From: an uncultured Oleispira sp.
GTDB taxonomy: Bacteria; Pseudomonadota; Gammaproteobacteria; Pseudomonadales; Oceanobacteraceae
Direction of reading: 5' to 3'
Length of the DNA: 64,000 nt
Assembly (NCBI GenBank): GCA_913061415.1
Contig: CAJXUD010000014.1
Coordinates: 1 to 64,000 of the forward strand
In this document: one piece after another, positions 54,112-63,805 of the stretch
How positions within the stretch are numbered: the first letter of the stretch is position 1
Layout: each line of letters starts with the position of its first letter
The notes under the pieces: generated by a model
Told to the model about the DNA's origin: nothing
Database searches by the model: none
The model's input: the letters and a program-made list of their open reading frames with translations, nothing else
Translations under genes and position numbers: made by a program

Positions 54112-56033
54112 TGGAATTATTTCTTTCTCAATTTCATTTATTACGTCCGCTCTGGTTGTTAGCACTGATACCTAGCGTATTACTTTTTGTATTTTTACTA
54201 AAACGTCGACTCGCTTCCGCACGCTGGAATGGCATCATTGACGAATCGCTGATGCCACATGTACTCGACCAAATGCCCAGTGAGCAATCTCGCTGGCCAC
54301 TATGGTTTATTTTATTTACTTGGGTCATCACCGCTATTGCCCTTGCTGGCCCTGCGTGGGAGCAACTACCACAACCAATCCAGAAAAAAGAAGATGCCCT
54401 CGTGATCGTTATGGATATGTCGTTATCCATGGCCGCTCAAGATGTCAGCCCTAACCGCGCAACACGAGCGCGCCAAAAAGTCATCGATATATTAAAGCAA
54501 CGTAATGAAGGCCTTACCGCTTTAGTCGTTTATGCGGGTGACGCGTATACCGTAACACCCTTAACCGACGACGCGGATACCATCATAAACTTGGTGCCGT
54601 CTTTATCGCCATTCATCATGCCAGCAATGGGCAGTCGCCCTGATAAGGCACTTGCCTTGGCCGATAAATTAATCATTGATGCCGGTTTAATACGCGCTAA
54701 ATTTTTGTTAATTACTGACGGTATTCAAACTAAAGATATTCGTCGTATCAAAAAAGTATTAGGCAGTAAGCAGCAACAGCTTTCAGTCTTAACACTGGGC
54801 ACTGAAGAAGGCGCACCGATTGCGTTGCAAGACGGAGGCTTTAAGCGTGATGGCCAAGGTAATATTGTTTTACCAAAACTTGATTTAGAGGTTATTAAGC
54901 AACTTGCTAACGAACTAAATATCCATTGGCACCAAATGAGTTTTGATGATTCTGACTGGCACTATCTACTCGACGAGAATAGCCTTAGTGAAAAGAACCA
55001 AGGTTCTAATTCGCAAAGTATTATGAACGATACTAATACCTTAGAAAGACAATTCGATTTATGGGCCGATCAAGGGTATTGGCTTATTTTTATTGTCATT
55101 ATCATTGCGGCATTATCATTCCGCCGAGGATGGCTATTGTCTATAGCATTCCTTATTACTCTTCAACCCGAAACCAGCTATGCCAGCTTATGGGATGACG
55201 CTTGGCAAACTAAAGATCAACAAGCTCAGCAAGTCTTTGAAAACGACCCAGCCAAGGCTGCTGAATTGTTTAAAGACCCAAATTGGAAAGCGTCTAGCTT
55301 ATATCGTGCGCAAGAATTTGAACAAGCTTCTGAAATTCTAACTTCTGAAATAGATGCGAATAAAGACGCCTTACCGGCTCAAAATGCTGAACGCTATTTT
55401 AACCGCGGCAATGCCCTCGCCCATGCGGGTGAACTAGAAAAAGCGATTGAATCTTATGAAAAAGCATTGGAGCTGAATGAAGAATTCCCTGATGCTGAAT
55501 TTAACAAGTCTTTGGTTGAGCAGCTGCTTCAACAAGAAAAAGAGCAACAGCAATCAGATGAGAATCAGGACTCTGACGAACAGCAGGACTCTGATGAAAA
55601 GAAAGAGTCTGATCAACAACAAGATTCAGATCAGAAAAACTCTGACCAGCAAGACTCAGATGATCAAAGCTCAGATCAGCAAGAATCAGATCAAGAAAAA
55701 TCAGATAATAATGATTCAAAAGAAAAAGAAAAAGAAAAAGAAAAAAGTAATGAAGATTCTAAAGATGAAGATTCTAAAGATGAAGATTCTAAAGATGAGC
55801 AATCAGCTGAGTCTGATAAAAATGAAAAACAAACCGAAGAAGAAAAGCAAGCTGAGCAAGAAAGACAGGCAAAGCAAGCTGAAGCTGAAGACAATATGTC
55901 TCGTGAAGAAAAACAAGCGCTAGAGCAATGGCTCAACCGTATACCCGATGACCCTGGTGGTCTATTGAAACGTAAATTCTTATATCAATATAAACAACGT
56001 GATCATCAAGACGAAGGCGAAGTATCATGGTAA
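54111..56033 (+). CDS. VWA-TPR protein, BatB/BatC fusion
   Basis: 640 residues. An N-terminal membrane region is followed by a VWA domain (about 90-280) with DMSLSMAAQD (DxSxS), a membrane helix pair near 325-350, then TPR-like repeats (FNRGNALAHAGELEKAIESYEKALELNEEFPDAEFNKSLVEQLL) and a 140-residue tail very rich in Asp, Ser, Gln, Lys and Glu. The tail gene is made of hexamer GAAAAA runs and a 15-nt repeat (55752-55796, three exact copies). The fusion combines BatB and BatC. Start overlaps the previous stop by one base. Confidence 0.9.
   Translation: MELFLSQFHLLRPLWLLALIPSVLLFVFLLKRRLASARWNGIIDESLMPHVLDQMPSEQSRWPLWFILFTWVITAIALAGPAWEQLPQPIQKKEDALVIVMDMSLSMAAQDVSPNRATRARQKVIDILKQRNEGLTALVVYAGDAYTVTPLTDDADTIINLVPSLSPFIMPAMGSRPDKALALADKLIIDAGLIRAKFLLITDGIQTKDIRRIKKVLGSKQQQLSVLTLGTEEGAPIALQDGGFKRDGQGNIVLPKLDLEVIKQLANELNIHWHQMSFDDSDWHYLLDENSLSEKNQGSNSQSIMNDTNTLERQFDLWADQGYWLIFIVIIIAALSFRRGWLLSIAFLITLQPETSYASLWDDAWQTKDQQAQQVFENDPAKAAELFKDPNWKASSLYRAQEFEQASEILTSEIDANKDALPAQNAERYFNRGNALAHAGELEKAIESYEKALELNEEFPDAEFNKSLVEQLLQQEKEQQQSDENQDSDEQQDSDEKKESDQQQDSDQKNSDQQDSDDQSSDQQESDQEKSDNNDSKEKEKEKEKSNEDSKDEDSKDEDSKDEQSAESDKNEKQTEEEKQAEQERQAKQAEAEDNMSREEKQALEQWLNRIPDDPGGLLKRKFLYQYKQRDHQDEGEVSW
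55717..55796. repeat. low-complexity repeats in BatB/C gene
   Basis: GAAAAA hexamers (about 55722-55746) then three exact copies of GAAGATTCTAAAGAT (55752-55766, 55767-55781, 55782-55796), all in frame. Confidence 0.95.
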
Positions 56034-57697
56034 ATCAATTCACCACTTCAATGTTGCGCCCAATATTGGCATTAGTATTATTACTGCTAACTCAAATAGC
56101 CTCGGCGGGCACCTTAACGGCTACCGTAGATCGTAAGCAAATCACAGAGAATGATAGCTTTCGCTTATTCTTACGTTACGACGAACAAGTAGGTTATGGC
56201 CAACCAGACTTAACCGTATTAAAAAAAGACTTTCGAGTATTAAGTCAGCAGCGTTCAAATCAATTTCGGTCAATGAATGGAAAAACGGTTTCATTTACTG
56301 AGTGGACGCTGATGCTATCTCCTATCAAAACAGGCACCTTGATCATTCCCGCGGTTGAATTTGATGGACAGTTCAGCCAAGAAATACAAGTCACCGTAAA
56401 CGAGCTTTCACAAACAGTAAAAGACCAAATAGCCAAAGAATTTTTCTTTGATATTGAAGTCGACCGTTCAAGTACCTACGTTCAAGCACAAATAATTTAT
56501 ACCGAAAAACTCTACTACAGCGTTAACCATGAAGATGCGACTCTATCAGAATTTAAAGTCACCGATGCACACGTCATACCGCTAGGTGAAGTTCGCCAAT
56601 ACAATACCAATATTAATGGTCAACGTATGGGGGTATACGAACGCCGGTTTGCCATTTTTGCAGAAGAAAGTGGAGAGCTTGTTATCCCTGGACAAAAATT
56701 CACCGCCAATATTGTAAATTCATATAATCGCTGGAGCCGAGGCCGCCCAGTTTCGGTTGTTGCCCAACCAATTCGCATTAAGGTTGAATCAACGCCCTCT
56801 ACTTACCCTCAAGCACCTTGGTTACCCAGCCAACAACTCACTATTTCTGACCGCTGGAGTAAATCTTATAGCGAATGGCAAGTGGGCGAACCCGTTACTC
56901 GAACCATTACGCTGAATGCTCGCGGTCTTTCAGGTAGTCAATTACCAAGCATCGATTTAACCCAAGTAGATGGCTTAAAATACTACCCTGATCAATCTGA
57001 CCACAACGATAAAACCGATACCCAAGGTATTTATGGCTTCTTACAACAATCCATTGCTATTGTTCCGACACAAGGCGGCCGAGTGACCATTCCAGAAATG
57101 CGCATTCCTTGGTGGAATTTAGAAACGAATCAACTTGAATATGCTATTTTACCAACCCAAACCATCACGGTTGCGGCTGCAAGCACGGTATTAAAAGACA
57201 AAAATACAATAGAAAACGATAAAGCTGCTGCGCCTTCAATTTCTTCTGCCGCCACCACACATTCTGGTGATGGCTATTGGATAGCGGCAACCTTGTTATT
57301 ATTATTAACCAATATTATTACTGCTTTTCTATTATGGCGTCGCCAAGACAAGGCCATTGATAAAACGCCAGGCACTGTACCAACCTCTAGCAAAGATAAG
57401 TTACGCCAGGTAAAAAAGGCTTGTCAGAAGAATGATCCTCTTATTATTCGCCAGACATTGAAAGAATGGTCCCAGCAAGAGCTTGGCATTAGCGCAATGG
57501 ATCAGCTAGGCCAACAACTGAATAGTATTGCCCTGAGTAATAGTTTGAATGAACTGGAAAGCGTACTTTATCAAAACAGTGAAAATAGCGCGTTTAATGG
57601 GCAGATGTTATGGAATAATCTATCCCAAGCCATTAAGAAAATGCAGACTAGTCGCCCGACGAATCAAGCGGAATTGAGCCCTTTATACACAAAATAG
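56027..57697 (+). CDS. BatD family protein
   Basis: 556 residues, exported: signal peptide LALVLLLLTQIASAG, a long beta-rich periplasmic domain with TATVDRKQITENDSFRLFLRYDEQ near the start, one membrane helix (about 420-440, YWIAATLLLLLTNIITAFLLW) and a cytoplasmic tail with KKACQKNDPLIIRQTLKEW. BatD proteins belong to the Bat oxygen/stress tolerance complex with the VWA proteins upstream. Start overlaps the VWA-TPR stop by seven bases, completing a six-gene operon. Confidence 0.9.
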   Translation: MVNQFTTSMLRPILALVLLLLTQIASAGTLTATVDRKQITENDSFRLFLRYDEQVGYGQPDLTVLKKDFRVLSQQRSNQFRSMNGKTVSFTEWTLMLSPIKTGTLIIPAVEFDGQFSQEIQVTVNELSQTVKDQIAKEFFFDIEVDRSSTYVQAQIIYTEKLYYSVNHEDATLSEFKVTDAHVIPLGEVRQYNTNINGQRMGVYERRFAIFAEESGELVIPGQKFTANIVNSYNRWSRGRPVSVVAQPIRIKVESTPSTYPQAPWLPSQQLTISDRWSKSYSEWQVGEPVTRTITLNARGLSGSQLPSIDLTQVDGLKYYPDQSDHNDKTDTQGIYGFLQQSIAIVPTQGGRVTIPEMRIPWWNLETNQLEYAILPTQTITVAAASTVLKDKNTIENDKAAAPSISSAATTHSGDGYWIAATLLLLLTNIITAFLLWRRQDKAIDKTPGTVPTSSKDKLRQVKKACQKNDPLIIRQTLKEWSQQELGISAMDQLGQQLNSIALSNSLNELESVLYQNSENSAFNGQMLWNNLSQAIKKMQTSRPTNQAELSPLYTK

Positions 57698-57773
57698 TAT
57701 AAAGAGCTGCGTAATAACACGGATTAAATACCAGCACAGTAGCTGCCCACTAAATTGAACCGTAGCATAACGT

Positions 57774-58322
57774 TTAGTGACTCGCGGTAGAGTATTCGCG
57801 TTTAGCAATGGCTAAACGCTTCCACAGCTCCATGTGCTCAGGCAAAGCTTCTGGTGCGCGGGTGATGCCTAAAAGCTTCGCGGCATCTTGCGGTAGAGCC
57901 TTTTTACCCTGCTGCAAAAAGATCCCCTTAACCAAGCCATACGCATGAATTTTTCCGTCTGCAATAAAGCGCTGTTCAAGATAGACATACTTGTCGTCCC
58001 AACCAAGGTAACGGCTTTCTACGTGGAATTTCTTTCCTACTCGTATCTCACGGATATAACCCATCTCGATACCCGCAACAATAAAATTGAGCTTTTCTTT
58101 TAGCATTACATCCCAGGTATCAGTCTGTAATGGATGATCCCAGCGAGCTCGCTCCATAAAAACCATGTAACGAGAGTTGTTAATATGCATATTAAAATCA
58201 ATATCAAACAGCCCTACTCTAAAATTACGTTTAATAGCGCTCATAAACGGCTGTGACTTGTAGCGTTTGCTCAATTCATTTCGCTTATTCAGTACAATAC
58301 AACGTAATATTTCGCGGATCAT
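57774..58322 (-). CDS. hotdog-fold thioesterase family protein (THEM6-like)
   Basis: 182 residues, 4HBT hotdog fold. RNFRVGLFDIDFNMHINNSRYMVFMERARWDH includes the conserved N-H-INN and FMERAR segments, and MGYIREIRVGKKFHVESRYLGWDD the second half. The 26-residue N-terminal part before MSAIKRN may be real (as in THEM6 relatives, which have an extra N-terminal segment). Substrate is presumably an acyl-CoA. Divergent from the CheY gene at 58566; the gap shows no clear regulatory element. Confidence 0.82.
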   Translation of the reverse strand: MIREILRCIVLNKRNELSKRYKSQPFMSAIKRNFRVGLFDIDFNMHINNSRYMVFMERARWDHPLQTDTWDVMLKEKLNFIVAGIEMGYIREIRVGKKFHVESRYLGWDDKYVYLEQRFIADGKIHAYGLVKGIFLQQGKKALPQDAAKLLGITRAPEALPEHMELWKRLAIAKREYSTASH

Positions 58323-58565
58323 AGACAGCCAACTGGGAAGTAATAAAATTTAAAGTGGCGCATTTTAACCTAATCGCGGCATTTGTCACCCTTCGTAACC
58401 GCTTTCATTTCTAATTAGATCACTCGCATTAATTTTTTATCTAAATCATCAATTAATTTCTACCCTAAATCACCACTTATATTCACCCAATTACCTGCAA
58501 TTTCTTGCGAGATTCGCTTTTTCAGACTATTACTTAAGTAATGACATCTTCGGCGAACCAATATC

Positions 58566-58943
58566 ATGGCACTTCCTGTTTTAATTTGTGACGACTCAAG
58601 TTTTGCGCGCAAACAGATGAAACGAGCACTTCCAGACAACTGGGAGATCGATTTAACCTTTGCCACCAATGGCCTAGAAGGCGTAGAAGCTATTCGCCAA
58701 GGCCAAGGCGAAGTTGTATTTTTAGATTTAACCATGCCCGAAATGGACGGCTATGGCGTATTAGAAGCCATCCGCAAAGAAGACCTGCCCGCGATGGTTA
58801 TTGTCGTATCGGGCGACATTCAACCAGATGCTCAAGAACGAGTAAAAAAACTAGGTGCAATGGCCTTTATAAAAAAGCCCATCGATAAAGAAAAAGCGAC
58901 TCAAATTTTGACCGAGTTTGGCATTTTATCGGGAGAAGTTTAA
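58566..58943 (+). CDS. CheY-like single-domain response regulator
   Basis: 125 residues, receiver domain only: acidic pair D9/D10, phospho-acceptor D54 in VVFLDLTMPEMDGYG, Ser/Thr in VVSGD, and Lys in AFIKKP. No output domain, so it must work by protein contact. Directly followed by a CheC-like phosphatase gene and a GGDEF gene, all on the plus strand with gaps of 13-15 bases, suggesting a common signal pathway. Confidence 0.92.
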   Translation: MALPVLICDDSSFARKQMKRALPDNWEIDLTFATNGLEGVEAIRQGQGEVVFLDLTMPEMDGYGVLEAIRKEDLPAMVIVVSGDIQPDAQERVKKLGAMAFIKKPIDKEKATQILTEFGILSGEV

Positions 58944-58956
58944 TGGGGTTACTGCT

Positions 58957-59562
58957 GTGAAGACTTTAATAAGTGAAGACCAACGGGACTGCTATCAAGA
59001 GATCACTAACGTGGCGATGGGGCAAGCTGCTGACCGACTCGCAAGATTATTGAACGTCTACGTTATTCTCCCTATACCCAAAGTGAATATGATTAGCTCT
59101 AGTGAGCTGCAAATGGCACTCGCTGATACATCAAGCAATAAAAATGTATCGGCAGTTTGCCAAGGCTTTATAGGATCAGGAATCGCAGGCGAAGCACTGC
59201 TTGTGTTTAACGATGCGAGCTTCTCTGACCTTGCGCAACTGATGAATTATAAAGGCCCCCTTGATACTCATGGAGAACTTGAATTACTGATGGACGTTAG
59301 CTCTGTACTCATTGGTGCATGCATACAAGGTATCGGTGAACAGTTAGAAATAACGTTTAATCAAGGACATCCTGTAGTATTAGGACAGCATTGCCAAGTG
59401 GATGATCTTATTAAATCGGGTAATCATCAATGGAGCCAAACCTTAGCCATTGAAATCAACTACAAAATTGAAAACATGAACATAAACTGTGATTTGCTAT
59501 TACTATTCACAGAAGATTCTGTTGCTAAAATTAATCAGCAAGTCGACTATTTATTAGACTAA
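58957..59562 (+). CDS. CheC/CheX-like chemotaxis phosphatase family protein
   Basis: 201 residues from the GTG at 58957, with GGGG eight bases upstream. DCYQEITNVAMGQAADRLARLLNVYVILPIPKV and MNYKG...ELLMDVSSVLIGACIQGIGEQL are the paired helix motifs of the CheC family (E-x3-N-x3-G-A). The second motif reads MDVSSVLIGACI, a degenerate form of E-x2-N. Such proteins remove phosphate from CheY-like regulators; the neighbouring CheY-like protein is the evident substrate. Confidence 0.85.
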   Translation: MKTLISEDQRDCYQEITNVAMGQAADRLARLLNVYVILPIPKVNMISSSELQMALADTSSNKNVSAVCQGFIGSGIAGEALLVFNDASFSDLAQLMNYKGPLDTHGELELLMDVSSVLIGACIQGIGEQLEITFNQGHPVVLGQHCQVDDLIKSGNHQWSQTLAIEINYKIENMNINCDLLLLFTEDSVAKINQQVDYLLD

Positions 59563-59577
59563 GGGATCAATTCTCGT

Positions 59578-60555
59578 ATGACCAAAGCAAGCTTTGAATT
59601 TGCAGAAATGCACTGGCTAATGGATGTACTGCAAAGTATTGATGTAGGCTTAGTAATTTTGGACAGAGACTACAAAATACAGCTATGGAATGGTTTTATG
59701 GAAAATCATAGCGGCCTGCGCCCCGATGATGTTCATGATAAACCTTTATTTGGATCGTTCAGTGAAATTCCTGAAACATGGTTTCGCCAAAAAGCTGAAC
59801 CTGTGTTTGAGCTTAAAACGCGAACATTCACCATTTGGGAACAACGCCCTTACTTATTTAAGTTCAAAAATTATCGGCCAATTACCGGCCGTGCTGCCAA
59901 TATGTTTCAAAACAGCACGATTATTCCACTTGAATCCATTGATGGCTCAGTTAAACATATCTGCTTAATCATTTACGATGTTACCGATATTGCAATTAAT
60001 AAAGAAGATCTGACGAAAGCGAATGGGAACTTAGCGTATTTAAGCCAGACCGATAGCCTCACAGAGCTATTCAATCGTGGTCATTGGGAAGAAGAATTTC
60101 AACGAGAGCATAAACGCTGTATACGCTCGAAGAACCCCAGCTCATTAGTCATGTTTGATATTGATCACTTTAAGAATGTGAACGATACCTATGGGCATCC
60201 AGCGGGTGATGAAGTTATTAGGACTCTCGCCTCTATTGTTAGGCAAACGGTAAGAGAAACTGACATTTGTGGGCGTTATGGTGGGGAAGAATTTACCATA
60301 CTGCTTATCGATACTGACGCACAATCAGCCGCACTGTTCACGGAGCGCTTACGGAAAAAAGTAGATGATTTAATCGTTAAGACTGACAATCACGATATAA
60401 AATTTACCATCAGCTCAGGTATTGCCGAATATTCACCCAACTTTAAAAGACATGGTGACTGGATTGAAGCGGCCGATAAAGCCCTTTATCACTCAAAAGA
60501 AAATGGTCGAAATCGAACGACCATTTTCCAGAACAAACCGCCCCAGTCGCTATAA
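59578..60555 (+). CDS. PAS-GGDEF diguanylate cyclase
   Basis: 325 residues. A PAS domain (about 15-140; ILDRDYKIQLWNGFMENHSG) precedes a complete GGDEF domain (about 165-315): TDSLTELFNRGHWEEEF, MFDIDHFKNVNDTYGH and RYGGEEFTILL with the active GGEEF. The RETD five residues before GGEEF is a standard inhibitory I-site, so product feedback is expected. Makes cyclic di-GMP. The sensory ligand of the PAS domain is unknown. Terminal gene of the CheY-CheC-GGDEF run. Confidence 0.94.
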   Translation: MTKASFEFAEMHWLMDVLQSIDVGLVILDRDYKIQLWNGFMENHSGLRPDDVHDKPLFGSFSEIPETWFRQKAEPVFELKTRTFTIWEQRPYLFKFKNYRPITGRAANMFQNSTIIPLESIDGSVKHICLIIYDVTDIAINKEDLTKANGNLAYLSQTDSLTELFNRGHWEEEFQREHKRCIRSKNPSSLVMFDIDHFKNVNDTYGHPAGDEVIRTLASIVRQTVRETDICGRYGGEEFTILLIDTDAQSAALFTERLRKKVDDLIVKTDNHDIKFTISSGIAEYSPNFKRHGDWIEAADKALYHSKENGRNRTTIFQNKPPQSL

Positions 60556-60577
60556 CGATCCCACCAATCACGGCTTA

Positions 60578-60602
60578 GTCTCAGATCGCCTAGTCTGAGA
60601 CT
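60578..60602 (+). terminator. weak hairpin after GGDEF gene
   Basis: AGTCTCAGA pairs with TCTGAGACT, short loop, followed by TTCTAG only. Possible terminator. Confidence 0.4.
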
Positions 60603-60777
60603 TTCTAGCGAGGCAATGAAAGTAAAGCCGTAGAAAAGGTTTTTATCTCACTACTCTCACCCTCGTGTCCCATTCTTGTATTTTTAATCTCATTTTTTAT
60701 GTACAGGCAGCTTCTAGAAACACTCACTTAATTTGATCAATAATTTGCTATGATAAACAGATTCAGCCCATCATAGG

Positions 60778-62634
60778 ATGCTCACTAAAGTGACTAGCTT
60801 TCAACTCAGAGACTACCAACAAGACGCCGTCTCTGCGACCCTAAAGCACTTTAGGAAAAGTAATGAACCTGCAGTCATCGTCTTACCGACAGGCTCAGGA
60901 AAGAGCTTGGTCATTGCTGAGCTTGCGCGCTTAGCGAAACGGAAGATTCTTATACTGACCCACGTTAAAGAACTCGTTGAGCAGAACCACCAAAAATACG
61001 AGAGCTACGGGCTAACGGCGGGCATCTATTCGGCGGGTTTAAAGAAAAAAGAGAATCAATATCAGGTTACCTTTGCCAGCATCCAATCTGCCGCTAGAAA
61101 CTTACAAGATTTTGGACACGAGTATTCATTGATCATTATTGACGAATGCCACCGAGTCAACTTGCCTCCTAGCAAGGAGACCGTCGAGAAAGAAGATCAA
61201 AAAGAAAAGGAAGAGAGTGTAAATCAATATCAGAAAATCATTCAGCACCTAAAAGCCTCTAACCCAGATATTAAATTACTCGGGTTAACCGCAACACCCT
61301 ATCGCCTAGGAATGGGCTGGATTTACCGCAAGCACTATCGAGGTATCGTTCGAAGTGAGGCCCCTCGCCCTTTCGAACACTGTATTTATGAATTACCCCT
61401 GCGCTACTTAATCAAGCGTCAATATTTAACCGAACCCAAGCTGATTGATGCCACAATCGAACATTATAATTTTAGTAGCCTCAAAGAGAGTGCTAATGGC
61501 GATTATAATGCCTCTGAACTAAATGAGTTGTTAGATAAAAACCACCGCGTCACTCAAGGTATCATTAAGCACGTTATAGAGCTTGGCAAAAACCGCCAAG
61601 GCATCATGATATTCGCCGCAACGGTTGATCATGCAAAAGAAATTTACAGTTACTTACCGGCTGAAGAAACCGCCCTCATAACAGGGGCAACAGATAATGC
61701 CGACCGTGATCAGTTAATTAACGCGTTTAAACGAAAGCATATAAAATTCTTGGTCAATGTTTCAGTATTAACGACCGGCTTCGATGCTCCACATGTTGAT
61801 ATGATTGCCATATTGCGTCCAACGCAATCGGTTAGCTTATATCAGCAGATTATCGGCCGTGGTCTGCGTTTATCCGATAATAAAAAAGACTGTCTGGTTA
61901 TAGATTACACCGGAAATGACTTCGATCTTTATCAACCAGAAGTCGGCGAAAAGAAACCCAATAGCCAAAGTCAGCCCGTACAAGTCCCTTGCCCTAGCTG
62001 TGAATTTCCAAACATATTCTGGGGAATTTGTGATGATGATGGCTACCTTGTTGAGCATTATGGCCGCCGTTGCCAAGGGTTAATTGAAGATAGCATTACT
62101 TCAAAATCTGCCTCACAAGCTGGCCCACAAGCGGCTTCAGCTTCCAATCAACATCAATGTGATTATCGCTTTGTCTTTAAAGAATGCCCACATTGTGGGT
62201 CAGAAAACGATATTGCGGCTAGAACCTGCTTGCAGTGCAAATCGGTTTTAGTTGACCCTGATGAAATGCTTAAAAAAGCGCTGCAATTAAAAGATGCTAA
62301 AGTTCTACGCTGCGCAGGCACAAGCCTTCAAGAACAAGAAGGTAAATTAAAAGTTATTTATCACGATGAAGAAGGCAGTGAACTGAGCGAATGGTTTGAT
62401 TTTAACAAGAAGAACCAGGTTGCACTGTTCAATCAGATTTTTTCTCAGCGCCTAAAAATAAACCTATCGACAACTGAAAATATTGAAATTACACATTTGG
62501 ACCAAGCACTTAAAATTGCCGACTATATCCCTAGCCCAGACTTTGTTATTGCACGAAAGCAAAAGTATTATTGGAAGATAAAAGACAGAATATTTGATTA
62601 CCAAGGTCACTATCGAAAAGCGAATCAGCTATAA
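60778..62634 (+). CDS. radD: RadD-type SF2 helicase
   Basis: 618 residues. Walker A LPTGSGKSLVIAELA, Walker B IIIDECHRV and motif III GLTATPYRLG, with the start FQLRDYQQDAVSATLKHFR and the body WIYRKHYRGIV ... ELPLRYLIKRQYLTEPK closely follow E. coli RadD (YejH). Motif VI QQIIGRGLRL. C-terminal zinc-ligand-like pairs CPSCEFP and CPHCGSEN...CLQCKS match RadD's zinc motif. RadD works in DNA repair with SSB. The ATG at 60778 starts MLTKVTSFQLRDYQ. Confidence 0.94.
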   Translation: MLTKVTSFQLRDYQQDAVSATLKHFRKSNEPAVIVLPTGSGKSLVIAELARLAKRKILILTHVKELVEQNHQKYESYGLTAGIYSAGLKKKENQYQVTFASIQSAARNLQDFGHEYSLIIIDECHRVNLPPSKETVEKEDQKEKEESVNQYQKIIQHLKASNPDIKLLGLTATPYRLGMGWIYRKHYRGIVRSEAPRPFEHCIYELPLRYLIKRQYLTEPKLIDATIEHYNFSSLKESANGDYNASELNELLDKNHRVTQGIIKHVIELGKNRQGIMIFAATVDHAKEIYSYLPAEETALITGATDNADRDQLINAFKRKHIKFLVNVSVLTTGFDAPHVDMIAILRPTQSVSLYQQIIGRGLRLSDNKKDCLVIDYTGNDFDLYQPEVGEKKPNSQSQPVQVPCPSCEFPNIFWGICDDDGYLVEHYGRRCQGLIEDSITSKSASQAGPQAASASNQHQCDYRFVFKECPHCGSENDIAARTCLQCKSVLVDPDEMLKKALQLKDAKVLRCAGTSLQEQEGKLKVIYHDEEGSELSEWFDFNKKNQVALFNQIFSQRLKINLSTTENIEITHLDQALKIADYIPSPDFVIARKQKYYWKIKDRIFDYQGHYRKANQL

Positions 62635-62703
62635 AACAGATTATTCGATAAAGAGTAATCCTCACACAGAAAAATAAACGTAGCTGGCGGCTAAAGTTTG
62701 ATC

Positions 62704-63597
62704 TTATTGATAATGATAAAAATTATAGTGCTTTAATAATGCTCGATACTCATCACTGTTTTTAAATGATTCTAGTTCTTTAGCAAAGAGTTCGGCAATA
62801 TTTCTTAATTGGCTACTATTATTTTTAGCCCGTGAAAAGGCAATGTATTGCGGGTCTGAACCAACTGCAGGAGTAAGGGCAACGATACCGTCAAAAAAGC
62901 CTTGCTCTTTGAAACCTAACAATTCTTGATAACTTATCATCGCCAAGTCATTCTTCTTAGATTTCAAATTTCTTTCTAAGGCTTTAAAATTACTGACTGT
63001 ATCACGCTGTAAATCTTTCTTATGATCGAAATACTCGCCATGACTATATCCGTCTTCGACACCGATAATATAGTCGCTTAAACCTGTAAATCTATGATCA
63101 AAATTAAACTCCTGCGCTCGCTCTTCTAGTGCAATAAGGACCCATTTAGTATCAGAAAGAATATTTCCAGCATAATAATAAGCGAATTTTGCTCGCTCTT
63201 TGGTATAACCAAAATAGCTAATCGCATCAATATCACCCGCGGTGAATGCTTTAAGTGCCTTTCCCCAAGGAAGGGAAATAAATTCAACCTCGATACTAAG
63301 CTGAGCAGCGGCGTGGTTAATCAAATCGATATGAAGGCCTGTTAATTTACCGTCTTGGATCATTTCTAGCGGGACGTAATTACCAATACCACGGGCTATC
63401 GTTATTTTATTAATAGAGGGGGAAGCGATAGCATGAGCAGACTCACTTTCAGAAGCAAAAGCAGAAGACAGATTTAATGAGATCGCACAGATTTGCAGTG
63501 CAGAAAATTGAATTATAAAGAATAGAAGAGTTCGCATCGAGAAACGGCTGTTTCTATGATTAACGAAGAACGAGCCCCCAACCCAGCTAAAAGCCAT
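62704..63597 (-). CDS. family 3 solute-binding protein
   Basis: 297 residues, exported. The ATG at 63597 has AAAGGG upstream; an internal Met at 63537 would give a more usual signal peptide (LLFFIIQFSALQICAISLN). The mature protein is an SBP_bac_3 domain (amino-acid binding type): GNYVPLEMIQDGKLTGLHIDLIN and FISLPWGKALKAFTAGDIDAISYFGYTKERAKFAYY. No permease or ATPase gene adjoins, so it may act as a sensor partner or with distant transporter genes. Confidence 0.88.
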   Translation of the reverse strand: MAFSWVGGSFFVNHRNSRFSMRTLLFFIIQFSALQICAISLNLSSAFASESESAHAIASPSINKITIARGIGNYVPLEMIQDGKLTGLHIDLINHAAAQLSIEVEFISLPWGKALKAFTAGDIDAISYFGYTKERAKFAYYYAGNILSDTKWVLIALEERAQEFNFDHRFTGLSDYIIGVEDGYSHGEYFDHKKDLQRDTVSNFKALERNLKSKKNDLAMISYQELLGFKEQGFFDGIVALTPAVGSDPQYIAFSRAKNNSSQLRNIAELFAKELESFKNSDEYRALLKHYNFYHYQ

Positions 63598-63805
63598 ATT
63601 CCTTACCCTTTGCGTTGTATATATGGGTTACAGCTTACTCAATACCTAGCATTTCAACAACGCTAGTTCGGTAAACGAACATCCTTGAGCTTTCATTGCC
63701 CCCCGGAAAACCAAACCAAGGTGGCTCAAAAAATCCGCCACCTAATCTTAATAATACTCGAGTGTTAACGCTTTATGCCTGCTTCAAATCCTGCCTACTT
63801 CAGAC

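Noticed and set aside
55477-55923. Lys/Met/Asn-rich plus-strand frame inside the BatB/C gene
   Set aside because: A shadow of the low-complexity acidic tail in another frame.
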